Source: Delphinapterus leucas
Lineage: Eukaryota > Chordata > Mammalia > Artiodactyla > Monodontidae
Direction of reading: 5' to 3'
Length of the DNA: 64,000 nt
NCBI RefSeq assembly: GCF_002288925.2
Contig: NW_022098004.1
Span: 10,583,980-10,647,979, forward strand
Part shown: piece after piece, positions 36,180 through 47,508 of the stretch
How positions within the stretch are numbered: position 1 is the stretch's first letter
Layout: the number at the start of each line of letters is the position of its first letter
The notes under the pieces: model-generated
The model's input: the letters and a program-made list of their open reading frames with translations, nothing else
Told to the model about the DNA's origin: nothing
Databases searched by the model: none
Translations under genes and position numbers: made by a program

Positions 36180-37711
36180 GTAAGGCTCTGACACGAAGTC
36201 AGCATTTGTAAGGCATGAACCTTCAGCCTGTTACATATTTGCATATTTGTCTGTCTTGTTTATACCTGTTTATAACTGTAGTTTTATTCCATCTGCTTAA
36301 TAGCAATCAACGAATTAGGGTTTTACTGCTTGTATATAAAGGCTGTATGCACTGGGGGAGGTATGATGGGCAGAAACCTCAAAGCAGCAAAGGAGTTATT
36401 CTCTGTGTGAGTCTGCTGTCACGGACTCCAGTAATGGTGTGAATTCCTTTGTGCGTCTAAATTAGAGCTGCATGCCTGGGATATTGTAGAACAGAGAAGC
36501 TTGGCTGGTAGACTCTGTGTGTGTATGTGTGTGTGTGTTGCAAACTGATGAACTGGAGAAAGTATGCTGATTTTTGCCTTACAGGAATGTACATCAACAT
36601 GTGTTGACAGATCAGCCTGACTTTTCGAGAGAAACCAGAAATCCGAAAAACTGTTGCGTGAAATTTCCCAATTTTTAAAATATTGACACCAAATTCAATT
36701 TTCTTTAGAAAGATAAAATGCTGGGAGGACTGATCAAAACATCCCTGGGTTGAGATTGGCTTGTGGGCACCATCTGATCTGGTGGTGCTGGGAGTCTGAG
36801 CTGCCCTCTGTGCTCTGTGAAATGAAGGTGGTTTTAGGTTACTTTTATCTGCTCTAATTCCCATGTGAAACAAGTGTGAGGTGTACATTTCCTGACTGGA
36901 GTGGTGATGTCGAAAGAGCTCAGAACTTGGAGATGGAAAGATATGACTCCACATCCTGGGTCTGTCACTTATTAATTGTGTGGCTTTGGGAAGATCGCTT
37001 GAACTTGGAGGTTGGATTTATGTATAAAATGGAGATGACAGCGCCCACCTCACATGGTCTGGCCGGATTAGAGATTGTGTCTCTAGAATTCCCGGCACGC
37101 TGGGGAGCATCCAGTGGGCATTCGGCAAAAGGTTCTGGGGCCCGTGTGGTTTTTAAACTTAAACTCGCCAGGAACACGGGTAACAGAGGGTCAGTGCTCA
37201 GAAGCAGCGAGCAGAGGCCTTCCTGATGAAATTGGACTTTGGAGAAGGCTATGGGGGTGAGAAGATAACTGATGGGACCCTGAAAACCTAGTGGGTTTAA
37301 TTTTACCACACGATTCGGTTGGTGACATAGCATGGAGGTTGAGAACAGACACTCTCAAGCCCAGGAACCTAAGTGGGCCTCCTGTCCACCCCTTCCTTGC
37401 TAGGCGGCCTTGGACGGCTAACTCTCCCTGCTCTGGGTCCCTCATTTGTAAAAAGGGGATAATGATGGGACCTACCTCAACTGAGCTGGTACTTGTAAAG
37501 GGCTTTTCAAAATTGCCTGGTACGTGGCAAGCATTGCATAAATGTTTGGTGGATTGCAAACTTAAATAAATAATGAAATTAGAGCAAAAGGAAATTTTTG
37601 AAAAGACAAACTGTACTTCATCTCAGCTGGATCAAGAGGCCAGTTTGTTCCAAAATGTAAGGGAGGGTTTGGAGATGCTTTGACCATGGTTTGTTAGGTG
37701 CTTGCAGTATC

Positions 37712-37950
37712 TCAGGCTGATCTAGGATCGCTCAGCTTTGGCACTCTTGACATTTTAGGCTGAAAATTTTTTGTTTTGGGGGTTTGTCCTGTATGTGGCA
37801 GGGTGTTTAGTAGTAATCCTGACCTCTATCCACTCGATGCCAGTAGGATGAGTCCCCCTCCCCCCAACCTCCAAGTTACGGCAACGAAAATATCTCCAGA
37901 CTTGGCCAAGCATCCTGTAGGGGGCAAAGTCATTCCCAGTTGAGATGCTC
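37712..37950 (-). mobile_element. MER20 DNA transposon fossil
   Basis: Reverse-oriented copy recognised from 'cttgacattttaggctgaaa', 'gtcctgtatgtggcagggtg', 'cctctatccactcgatgcca', 'aaaatatctccagacttgg' and 'cattcccagttgagatgctc'. This is a non-autonomous hAT-Charlie element of placental mammals. Confidence 0.85.
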
Positions 37951-39399
37951 TGCTCTAATCAGACCCAATAACTAGGTCTAATGGTAGGGAGGCTTGTGAT
38001 ACATTTGCAGTTTATACCAGATTATTAAAAACACCCTCCTCATACTTTGAATGTAGCCCGTGTCTTGGATAGAATTGTTAAAATCATTGTATTACTTTTC
38101 ATTTTTGCAGCATATTTCATGAATCTGGTTTTCATACATCGCAACATTTTACAATCTCGCTACTTCCCCAAGAAAGAAAGAGATTACCTAATTTAATAGC
38201 TCTGCTGGTGAAGTGCATGAATGACGCCCCTGAGATTTAAATTAAAACCTCTCTCATATCTGTGGGATTGAGAACACTCGTTATAATAGGGCCTTGTTCA
38301 TGGAAATAGCATACTGTAACTTTAGAGATGCCTATAAAAGAATTAATCACTCGAGTAGTTCTACTTGGTGCAGTTTTATCATTTTAAACAAGATTAAGGC
38401 TAATCAGGATTCTCTTTAATTATGCACGAAGTCACAAATAAAACAAGTAAATGATCGGCTGCTTCAAGACAATTGAATCAGTTCTCCATTCTTGTTTCAC
38501 ATTGTTGTCGTAAAGCTGTTTTTTTCTCCCTCTTTCAAGTTACTTATTTCTCGCTTGCTTCAGTTTAAACACTTGGCCTGTTCAGATCAGCCTAACCATT
38601 TCATTTTTTCACGTGAAAAGCAATGCGAGCATTTCATTGCACAGTAATGATGGTTTTCTCAGAACATAGTTTGTTTCATAAAAAATGAATTATTTCTGGT
38701 TGGGTCATGGATTTATCCAACTTTTCAGCTTCAAAAGAATTGAAAGGTTATCTGGTTCTGGAATGGCCAGTACCTGGCAAATATGGCCCTTCTTCTTCTT
38801 CCCGTGTCTGTGACAGACCTTATTAATTGATCACAGCCTCCCCACTGTGCCTTCTCAAAAGACTTCTCCAGGCGTTTGCTCCCAATCAGGTTAGAACAGA
38901 TACGTGAGTTGAAACCTGTTGTTTCCTCTAGTTATTTTGCAAATGGGTAGCCAGGGGAGACAGAGGGTCCCATTCAGAGGAGTAGCTCTTGCTGGGTCCC
39001 CAAGCTGCACATGGGAGAGTCAGACCAAGATCCCACTGTCTTAGTCCTTACAGTGAACATTTTTTCTGGGTCCCTGGAAGAGAGCCTCGTGAAATGCCTA
39101 TACACTCTGTTCAAGAAAATTAATAGTGAAAATTCAAATAGTAAAATTCAAATAAGTAAGCTTGCTAAAGCATTCTAGAACTCTCCTAAAACATGAGTCG
39201 ATTTGAGAAAGAATGTCACGCCACTGGAGTCACAGTGCCAGGAGAATCGTTGAATCATATCTCTGGCCCATTTTTCAACCAGTAAATTCTGGGCTCGGCT
39301 GATTATCAGAATCATCAAGTGTGCTTTAAAAAGCACTGATTTCTTGATATCCCTCATCATGTATTTTTATTGAGAAAGCCTGCAGAGGGCCCAGGAATA

Positions 39400-39520
39400 T
39401 CATTTACGTATATGTGTCCGTGGGTGTATGTAAATCACATATATGTAAATATATATGTATAAATATATGTGTGTATATGTGTATATGTATGTGTTATATA
39501 CATATATTTTTTTTTTTTTT
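39400..39520 (+). repeat. TA/TG-rich low-complexity tract
   Basis: Alternating TATATG and TGTATA units followed by a T run. It appears to interrupt a MER5-like fossil (about 39270-39400 and 39526-39560). Confidence 0.85.
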
Positions 39521-41263
39521 TAAACAGAGCCTCCCAACTGATATTAATGATCAGCCACTCAGCCAAGAATAACCATTTGTAGTCAGGAGTTGGTAAATTA
39601 TGCAGAAGCAAATATGGGTATACTTTATAGTAGCTTAATACAAAGAAAAAATCAGGTGCCTAGATATTTGTTTTCTGGTGTTTTTTTTTTTTTTAATGAT
39701 AAAGAACTCATTGTACCAAGGGACATCATGGTAGAATTTTCTGTTAATTTATCCTAATACGTTCAAAGCTGCAGAAAAAAATGTATCTGTAATTGAGGAT
39801 TTGATGGCAAAGTCCAAATTCTTGCCAGTCATTAAAAGTAGAAAGCACTTTAAAATAGTTACAATTTATTTGTGCTAGCTGGGCTGTAGACTCTGCCCTA
39901 AATTCTTTACCAACATTCTCTCAGGTAATCATCACAGCTGTCCTCATTTTACAGATTAGGTGGTTAACTAAAATTGCCTAAAGTTAAGCTGGGAAAGGGC
40001 AGAGTCTGTTTCGATTCAGGTCTGCTTCACTGTCCAAGGCCAGTTCCCTAACCACTGGACATCACTGTCTCCCTCTTGGTCTTCTCATGCCCCGCCCCTC
40101 TAGCCTAACTCAGTTAAATGCATGCCTGGCAGGGCAGGACCGGCATCCGGGAGAGCCCAAAGGGATGAGGTTGAGCTCTGTTCTGTCTCTTTCTAGACAT
40201 GTGACCTTCACTGAGCACATTTTGGAAGCTCTATTAGCCGTTTTCCACTTCATCTATAAAATGAGGGGATGGCTCTATGAGTTTTGAGGTCTTTCCCACG
40301 TTACAGCGTCTGACTTGAAGCAGTCACACGTGGTCCTCTTTCACTTTATTGAATTTGAGTAGCCTAAATGAAGCTTATTTGTAAACTCTCCGACAAGAAA
40401 AACTTACGCTGAGAAAATTTTAATTATGCCTCATAAAGATGAGCAGGAATAGAGTAAGGCTCTCATATGGCACTTTAAGGTTTTTCGAAATGCTTTTCGG
40501 ATAATGATTTACGAAGTCTTCAGGGATTTAATCTAGCACAGTGACTGTTGAATGTTTTAGTAGTTGTTCCAGAATGTTTTGAAATAGCTGAAAAATCTCA
40601 TTCTGGCGGTGTGACACTTCCCGTTTCTGTTGAATCCATTTTAGCATAGGGGAATTTGATAAAATGTGCCGAAGCAAATCCAGGGGTGTTTTATAGCATT
40701 CCTGTGCTTCCTAAAGAGACAAGGAATTTTAATCACAGAAATTTATTAACTTGGAGCCTTCTTTCATGTTACATGTTTGCCCTGAGCTTTTGTACGAGGT
40801 GATCCGTAGTTGGGATCTAGCCTTAGGAGAAAACTACAAAACAAAGTGGGAATGAAAAGAAGCAGTTGCTTTGTGCGAGGAGTCAGCTGGGTAAGATGTC
40901 CCTGGTAACTTTCAGTGTGGCTGACGCTCCTTTTTACTTTGCTTTCTGGTCTTTGCAGTCTGCCTAGCGAGATCTTAAAGAGCTTGCCATTAGATCACAA
41001 TTATTTATGTTCTAATGGGATTCCCTGCTCTGGAAATCCATTTCCCATTGTGCTTGGCAGGAAAGGAGCAGGCCACCTGCAACGTTAAAAAGTGATGATG
41101 CAGATGAAAACAAGGACATGTTTTTCCCCCCAGAATTTAGAATCCATTAGAATAAAGCACGCGTGAGTCTGACAGTCATCAAGCTATCAGCTCAGTGACT
41201 GACAAAGCTGGATTGGAAAATATGGCATGTAATATCCTCAGTGTCCTGACTGACCTTCTACGT

Positions 41264-41495
41264 CAGGGGTCCCCAGCCCCCGGGCTGCGGACTGGTACCG
41301 GTCCACGGCCTGTTAGGAATCGGGCCGCACAGCAGGAGGTGAGTGGCGGGTGAGGGAGTGAAGCTTCATCTGCCGCTCCCCATGGCTCGCGTTGCCTCCC
41401 GAACCATCCCCTGCCTTCCGCCCCCCACCCCGGTTCCTGGAAGAACTGTCTTCCACGAAACTGGTGCCTGGTGCCAAAAAGGTTGGGGACCGCTG
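41264..41495. mobile_element. Small non-autonomous hAT-type transposon
   Basis: A 232-bp GC-rich element with terminal inverted repeats CAGGGGTCCCCAGCC at the left and GGTTGGGGACCGCTG at the right (reverse complement CAGCGGTCCCCAACC). The flanking 8-bp sequences TTCTACGT (41256-41263) and TTCTGCAT (41496-41503) match at six positions, as expected for an aged hAT target duplication. It is GC-rich against an AT-rich intron. It looks like an internally deleted copy of a widespread mammalian family. Confidence 0.85.
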
Positions 41496-42082
41496 TTCTG
41501 CATCACAGCAGGTGCATGGCAAGCTGTAGGAGGATTATGGGAGTGGTCAGAGATGGCAGACAAGCTGGGGAGGAGTTGGGTCTGCGTTGGAAGAGCTTTG
41601 ATGCCAACAAATGGGGCGTGTGTGTTTGCATGGGTAGCACACAAGCACGCATCTACATTAACAAGAACATTTAGGTGTGTTTACAGATTTCCCTAACACA
41701 TGAGGTGATAGGATGAGTGTCAAGAGTATGCCTTCATCAGTCTTTATGGAAATCGCCAGAATGTAAAAATTGGCTCAGAGGTGGCAAGTAAGTTTGGTCT
41801 AACATGGAAATTGATGAGCAGTGGTAGTGGCTACCCAAGGGCTATGCTGAGAAAAGAAAGCAAAGAAAAAGAAAAATCCTTGATTGATTAGTTATGTCTG
41901 CCATGGGTATAAGAAGGGTTGGGACACAAGGGTAGTAGACTACATATTTCCATTTTTGTAATGGACTGTATGGACTGCATACACTGTGACCATGATCATC
42001 TTGACTGTCCCTCCTTATATTATTGCCTGTGACTAATAGCCTTTTGATTGCTAGTATTGAAGATCTTTAATTTTCTTTTTAG

Positions 42083-42255
42083 GCCTCAGTATGGTGGCAA
42101 GTTCTGTCATGGCTCTAGCCGTGTATATCAGCTGTGCAATATTAACCCTTGTAATGGAAATAGCTTGGATTTTCGAGCCCAGCAGTGTGCAGAATATAAC
42201 AGCAAACCTTTCCGTGGATGGTTCTACCAGTGGAAACCCTATACGAAAGTGGAAG
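42083..42255 (+). CDS. ADAMTS18: ADAMTS18 exon J: end of TSR1, start of the Cys-rich domain
   Basis: Finishes Lys455 and encodes residues 456-512 plus one base of codon 513; acceptor 'cttttag', donor G|GTAATT. PQYGGKFCHGSSRVYQLCN and NPCNGNS complete TSR1 with its last three cysteines (463, 473, 478). DFRAQQCAEYNSKPFRGWFY and QWKPYTKVE begin the Cys-rich domain; the FRAQQCAEYN signature is shared by the ADAMTS family. Lys461 and His464 differ from the human Leu/Pro I recall. Confidence 0.97.
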
Positions 42256-42696
42256 GTAATTTGGTCTCTACGAACCTCAAACAAATATGTTTCTATGTGA
42301 ACAGTAACGTGCATGAACAGCACAGAAGAAGTTGCTGCCTGTGTAAAAAAGTTTCCATGTTTACCTTTCATTCCCCAGACCCGTCCTGGCCCGGTTTTTC
42401 ATTCATTTCTTTAGGTTTTGTTTATTTTTCCACACTTTTTTTTTTTTTTTTCACAAGACACCCCTTTCCTCCCACATGTATAAGTCGAAGAGTTCATGTG
42501 TTTGGAATGTACTTACGTTTCTAAACTTACCTTTGACATTTCAGCAATTAAGTCTCCCAGGGATGTTAATTGAAATTGGTATGAATTGTCCAGACCAAAA
42601 AGTCATGAAACCATATGTGCGCCATAGAGACACCACACTCGGTACCTGAGGGTGGTAGATGATTATAAGCATGGAAAGGCCTGTTTGCAGAGTGTA

Positions 42697-42732
42697 CACA
42701 CGCACACACACACGCACACACACACACACGCA
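42697..42732 (+). repeat. (CA)n microsatellite
   Basis: CA repeat interrupted by CG-containing units ('cacacgcacacacacacgc'). Confidence 0.92.
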
Positions 42733-44266
42733 TCATGAATGAAAAATGTCTCTATAGTAAGTTCTTGGTACTTATTATACCTTAAAGTAATGGCTTGTAT
42801 TTGACCTTTTATGTTGGTTTGATTTGATCTTGGCTGAGCATCAGAATTTATTTTAGTTACCATATGTACAAAGTACAAGTACCAAATTTAACGTACTTTG
42901 TGTTACCTGTGCAGAATAAGCTGTCACCATTTTGGCTGTTTCCTTTTCATTTTTTCCATTCACTTGCTTTATCAGAACTCATCCACTCTTCCTTTGGAAA
43001 AGGGATTAACGTGAATCCCAATTGTACATATGCAGGATGGGAAGAGACCAAATTTAACGATAATTCATGGGAAATAAGATGGAGGGCTGCTTCTGTGCGA
43101 AAGCTCAGAATGAACCTATATAATCAGAGACATCGTTAGGACAAGTAACATCTCCAAATCCAAGGGGATGGTACTACAGCTTTGCTCAACACCAGCCCAG
43201 CCGTTGCAGGAGTGTGAATCTAGTTCTGGGTCCAAAAGCTGCTTGTCTAAAAGCACAAATTGGGACCGACATTAAAATTCTGAAATCTGTGTCTTAGGAG
43301 AAAGCAGCGAGGGACTGACAGATGTTGACTGTAGGAGAGAAACTAGTTACCTTCAAAAATTCAAAGAGAGGTTGAACAGAGGGAGATTTCAATTTATTGG
43401 AAATTGCTTCTGAAAGCAGAATTAATTCACGTGCTCAGAAATTCCTATGGTTCCTATGGCCGTGTCCTCAGAGAGACCTTCCTTCCTGTCATTTTCTGAA
43501 TCCTTTGCCCTGCTTTATTCTTCATTGCTCTTGGTGCGAGAATCGATATTATATTGGCATTTATTCATTATCTTTCTCCCCACAAGAATTATTAGGTTCC
43601 CCAGGGTTGAAGCCTCTGTCCGTTTTGAGTATGCTTGTATCTCTCTCATCTAAGAACAGCACTTGGAACATATTTATAACTTTTGGAACAAATGAATAAA
43701 TAAATATCAACTGTCCTTAATGGAAGCGTGTCCCATCCTGAGCAGTAAATGCTCTATCACTGGAGACATTCTATCAGGAACTAAGAAATTACCTAGGAAG
43801 GGTACCATGCAGCAGGTTCCCACGAACATTTAGGATAGCTGCAGTTGCTCTCAGTTCTGACACTTGAAGACTTATTTTCTCTTGGCTGTATTCACCCCTA
43901 ATTCCATGTTTCTCATCTATGGTTCTTTCTCCAAGACTCTCTTGTCCTTCCTTTGCTTTGTCGTCTTGGATAATCCTTGGTCTTTCCCACATCTTCCTTT
44001 AAATATAGTGTGCACAGAATCTGTTGTTATCATCCTTTAGATAAGTTGTGGGTTGAATACATAAAGAGAAAGTGAAGCAGATAAACTTTGTGACTTATAA
44101 GATGGTTTTTGATTTCAAATTTCTTTCACTAATATTATTGCAGTTTTTACCAGGTAGGGAGCCTGGCATTTCATTCATTCACTCAACAGATGTTGACTGA
44201 ATACTTACTGCCTGGGAGACACTCTGCTAGATACAGCGGCGAGTACATTGAATAAAACAGAGACCC

Positions 44267-44398
44267 CAGGAACTTCCCTGGCAGTCCAGCGGTTTAGACT
44301 CCGCGCTTCCACTGCAGGGGGCATGGGTTCTATCCCTGGTCAGGGAACTAAGATCCCACATGCCGCTTGGCCAAAAAATAAAAATAAAGAATAAAAAA
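44267..44398 (+). mobile_element. Short tRNA-derived SINE
   Basis: Head 'aacttccctggcagtccagc', 'actccgcgcttccactgcag', 'ctatccctggtcagggaac', 'catgccgcttggccaaaaaa' and an A-rich tail. Same short family as the copies at 9527 and 53262. Confidence 0.88.
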
Positions 44399-44615
44399 CA
44401 GACACTTAGGGTCGCACATCCTAGAGTGGGAGACAGAAAAGTTAAAGGCCTTCTCATCCTTCCCTCTTCTCCTTTTGATACTTATTTAAAATCGAAAAGA
44501 CTGACCATGATTTGAAGGTCTGTGCCATTCATGCAGTTTGGGAAAGAATTTATTCATAAACATAGACAGTCTTTGTCTTCCAGTGATGAGTTTCCTTCTT
44601 CTTGTTTCTTTTTTT

Positions 44616-44818
44616 CTTTTTTTTTTGCGGTACGCGGGCCTCTCACTATTGTGGCCTCTCCCGTTGCGGAGCACGGGCTCCGGACGCACAGGCTCAGTGG
44701 CCATGGCTCACGGGCCCAGCCGCTCCACGGCATGTGGGATCTTCCCGGACCGGGGCACAAACCCGTGTCTCCTGCATCGGCAGGCGGACTCTCAACCACT
44801 GCGCCACCGGGGAAGCCC
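44616..44818 (-). mobile_element. CHR-type SINE with target-site duplication
   Basis: Complete young-type copy in reverse orientation, inserted into or beside a T-rich L1 end. CTTGTTTCTTTTTTT is repeated at 44601-44615 and 44819-44833. Confidence 0.93.
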
Positions 44819-44827
44819 CTTGTTTCT

Positions 44828-45062
44828 TTTTTTTTAATTGAAGTATAGTTGATTTACAATGTTGTGTTAGTTTCAGGTGTACAGGAAAGTGATTCAGTTG
44901 GTGTGTATATATATATTTTTTTTCAGATTCTTTTTCATTACAGGTTATTACAAGATATTGAGTATAGTTCCCTGTGCTATGGAGTAGGACCTTGTTGTTT
45001 ATCTGTTTATATATAGTAGTGTGTATCTGTTAATCCCAAACTCCTAATTTATCCCCTGCCCC
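44828..45062 (-). mobile_element. Antisense L1 3'-UTR fragment
   Basis: 'ttgaagtatagttgatttac', 'gtgttagtttcaggtgtaca', 'tccctgtgctatggagtagg' and 'aatcccaaactcctaattta' are the reverse complement of the L1 3'-UTR. Confidence 0.88.
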
Positions 45063-45775
45063 AGCTTCTTTGTTTCTTTCTAATAGACTAGTTCCTAAAC
45101 TTTCCCAGGAACCTGTACTGGAAAAACTGAACTTTCTAGAACTTGTTAATTCCTGGGAATGAGGGAGAAAAAAGAGGGTAACATGCCTTCCAGCTCCCTA
45201 ATCTCATATGCACAGGGTAGGAGGCGTGAGATAAAACTTCTATTAGAAAGAATTCCTAGGTGAGAAAAAAATGGAATCCATCCACATGGCTGCATATTTG
45301 GACCATAATAATTTCACTGCCTTCATATTTTTGACTTTGTCTTTTATTGAGAGGTTTTATGAAGCACAACCGTTTGCAAACTGTTTACACGTTTGTTGTA
45401 AGACTGTTATCAGGGATATCACACGGTTGCACATCAGGTCTCATGGGAGAAACGTCATCTGGAATTCCTGGCCAAGAAAGAACTCTTTCTATTGGAGAAA
45501 TAGGCACAACTCCTTTCTGATAACAAGTGCTCTATAGAGATAATGCTTCTTTGTTTTTGCCTGTGATACCAGAAACCTCTCAGGGACTTAATTATCAATA
45601 AAAATTACATTTTTTTAACCTGAATGTTTAGTTTGTTTGCTTCCTCCTCCTTTTCATGATTCTTTTCTATATGTTTTATAAACATTATTGACCATATGCC
45701 TTTTTTCCAAAGTGCCTAGAATTTTCGCTCTTAACAGACTGAATAAATATGTAAACTAATCCGTGTCCTAAATCA

Positions 45776-46145
45776 CAGTCAGCAGACTATGACCTGTGGG
45801 CCAAATCTGGCCCGTTTTTTTAAAATAACATTTTAGGGCTTCCCTGGTGGCGCAGTGGTTGAGAGTCTGCCTGCCGAGGCCGGGGACACGGGTTCGTGCC
45901 CCGGTCCGGGAAGATCCCACATGCCGCGGAGCGGCTGGGCCCGTGAGCCATGGCCGCTGAGCCTGTGCGTCCGGAGCCTGTGCTCCGCAACGGGAGAGGC
46001 CAAAACAGTGAGAGGCCCGCGTACCGCAAAAAAAATAAAAAATAAAAAAAATAACGTTTTATTGGGACACAGCAATTGTCCTTCATTTACATAATGTTAA
46101 TGGCTGACCTCAGGGCCTGTAAAGCCTTAAATATCTACTATCCAA
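45776..46145 (+). mobile_element. Old MER-type fossil interrupted by a SINE
   Basis: Left part 'cagcagactatgacctgtgg' and 'ccaaatctggcccg', right part 'ttttattgggacacagcaat' and 'gggcctgtaaagccttaaat'. It is the same family as 16567-16755 but opposite in orientation, split by the CHR SINE at 45836-46047. Confidence 0.72.
45836..46047 (+). mobile_element. CHR-type SINE with target-site duplication
   Basis: Complete young-type copy with an A-rich tail. AAAATAACATTTTA (45822-45835) and AAAATAACGTTTTA (46048-46061) flank it. Confidence 0.95.
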
Positions 46146-46429
46146 GGAGGGTAGTGACACAACCCACCAACCACGTGTATTATGGCTCTTACTCAGGATT
46201 AGAGAAATAAAATTCTCATGTATCAATGTTAAAGCAGACGTTATATGGACTACTAAAAGGAACTCATATTTTTAAAAGCCACACACATCTGCCCAGAAAA
46301 CTGTGTGTAACATCTTCCATCTTGATCGTAATAGCTTTCTAATTAAATTTAACTCATCTTTTTGGTACTCGTGTCATTTTCCTATGATTTCCTCTTGACC
46401 ATGACCTCTTTTGATCTCTTTGCTTCTAG

Positions 46430-46560
46430 AGGAAGATCGATGTAAGCTGTACTGCAAGGCTGAGAACTTTGAATTCTTTTTTGCCATGTCCAGCAAGGTG
46501 AAAGACGGAACTCCTTGCTCCCCACACAAAAATGATGTTTGCATTGATGGGATTTGTGAA
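46430..46560 (+). CDS. ADAMTS18: ADAMTS18 exon K: Cys-rich domain
   Basis: Finishes Glu513 (G|AG) and encodes residues 514-556, ending in phase 0; acceptor 'gcttctag', donor GAA|GTAAGA. EDRCKLYCKAENFEFFFAMS (514-533) and KVKDGTPCS (535-543) then NDVCIDGICE (547-556) are the standard ADAMTS Cys-rich module, which with the spacer binds matrix and substrate. Cysteines 517, 521, 542, 550 and 555 are kept. The reading frame stays open into the next intron to 46690, without further sign of coding. Confidence 0.97.
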
Positions 46561-47384
46561 GTAAGAGAACATCTCTGCTTTGGGGTGTATGGTCATGCTT
46601 GTGTTGCCTCCTATCAAATGCATAGCGTGAGAAGTGTTCCAAGAGATTCTTGGGTCTGGATAAAAGCAGGTGGTGTGGGGGGAAGAGGGTAACATTTTCC
46701 AGTTGGATGTGAGTTTTATCTCCAAATTCCCTCTTAATTTCTGTGTGACCCCCATCCAGTGTTTTGAGTTGCCTTTTCACTCTTTCCACATATGGAGATG
46801 ATGATATATTCTACTTTACACAGTAGTTGTCAAAATTCAATTAGAATGTAAATAATAGTAGTAGTAGACTTTTCTTTCGTGTTCACTAAGTATTTTCACC
46901 CTGTGATTAGAACCTCATAAGTGTGTTCGGAAATAGCACTCTGTTTATTTCAGATTAGTTTTTCTTTTTCTTCCGGGATCCACTTTCTCTTTGGTCTTAA
47001 TTTGATTGTGAGCTCTGTGATCTTTTAAGGGTTGTGTGTGTGTTCGTGGTGGGGAAGGGGGTGGTATCCCAGCATTTTTATTTTTCACTGGTAGAGCTGG
47101 CCTGAATAAATTCCCCTCCCATTAGTAGCAGTGGTGACGTTTCATTCCAGTTTTACAGATGTCTGTAAGTTATGTAACTTACCTAATCTTACATCCAGTC
47201 ATGACAGAGGAAGGATTTGAATGCCTAGTCAAACTTGAGACTCTGCTTTTAACCATAAATCTGCCCTACCTTCCTAATGTTCAGTAAATATGGAAAACCA
47301 TGTACCTCTTGGTTATTCTAAGCTACTGGCTTCTATAGTCTTTGACTTTTCTCCCTTTTTTTTTTTTTTTTTTTTTGGTTACAG
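46561..47384 (+). other. ADAMTS18: ADAMTS18 intron K/L
   Basis: 824-bp phase-0 intron. A MIR-like piece is near 47100-47280. It ends with a run of 21 T (47356-47376) just before 'ggttacag'. Confidence 0.88.
47356..47376 (+). repeat. ADAMTS18: 21-T homopolymer in the splice-acceptor tract
   Basis: An uninterrupted T run that forms nearly all of the polypyrimidine tract of exon L and ends 8 bp before the AG. Length is likely unstable in replication and in sequencing. Confidence 0.95.
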
Positions 47385-47508
47385 CCAGTGGGATGCGATC
47401 ATGAACTTGGCTCTAAAGCAGTTTCAGATGCCTGTGGTGTTTGCAAAGGTGACAATTCAACTTGCAAGTTTTATAAAGGCCTGTACCTCAACCAGCACAA
47501 AGCGAATG
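47385..47508 (+). CDS. ADAMTS18: ADAMTS18 exon L: end of the Cys-rich domain, start of the spacer
   Basis: Encodes residues 557-597 plus one base of codon 598; acceptor 'ggttacag', donor G|GTAAGT. PVGCDHELGSKAVSDACGVC and KGDNSTCKFYKGLY finish the Cys-rich domain (VGCD...DxCGVCxGDNSTC is a family signature). The linker into the spacer follows. N-glycosylation sequon NST at 580. Pro557 replaces the Leu I recall in human. Confidence 0.97.

Larger units (their letters stand above)
36180..42082 (+). other. ADAMTS18: ADAMTS18 intron I/J
   Basis: 5903-bp phase-2 intron. MIR-like pieces lie near 36960-37060, 37320-37560 and 39850-40060. A MER20 is at 37712, a MER5-like piece at about 39270-39410, a TA/TG tract at 39400-39520 and a small hAT-type element at 41264. 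38090-38700 and 40340-40780 have no recognised repeat and are AT-rich with many TAAT/ATTA cores. There is no young SINE or L1 in this intron. Confidence 0.85.
42256..46429 (+). other. ADAMTS18: ADAMTS18 intron J/K
   Basis: 4174-bp phase-1 intron. It contains a CA microsatellite at 42697, a short SINE at 44267, CHR SINEs at 44616 (reverse) and 45836 (forward), an antisense L1 end at 44828 and an old MER element split by the second SINE. 43000-44200 and 45070-45770 show no gene; the frame at 42864-43139 resembles nothing I know. Confidence 0.85.

Noticed and set aside
36457..37569. Overlapping open frames of 92-165 codons on both strands
   Set aside because: They cover MIR-like and unique intronic sequence with no coding signature; phases of exons I and J fit without them.
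42864..43139. 91-codon open frame in intron J/K
   Set aside because: No recognisable family, no splice or promoter signals that fit, and exons J and K join in phase without it. Cannot be fully excluded as an unrelated transcript.
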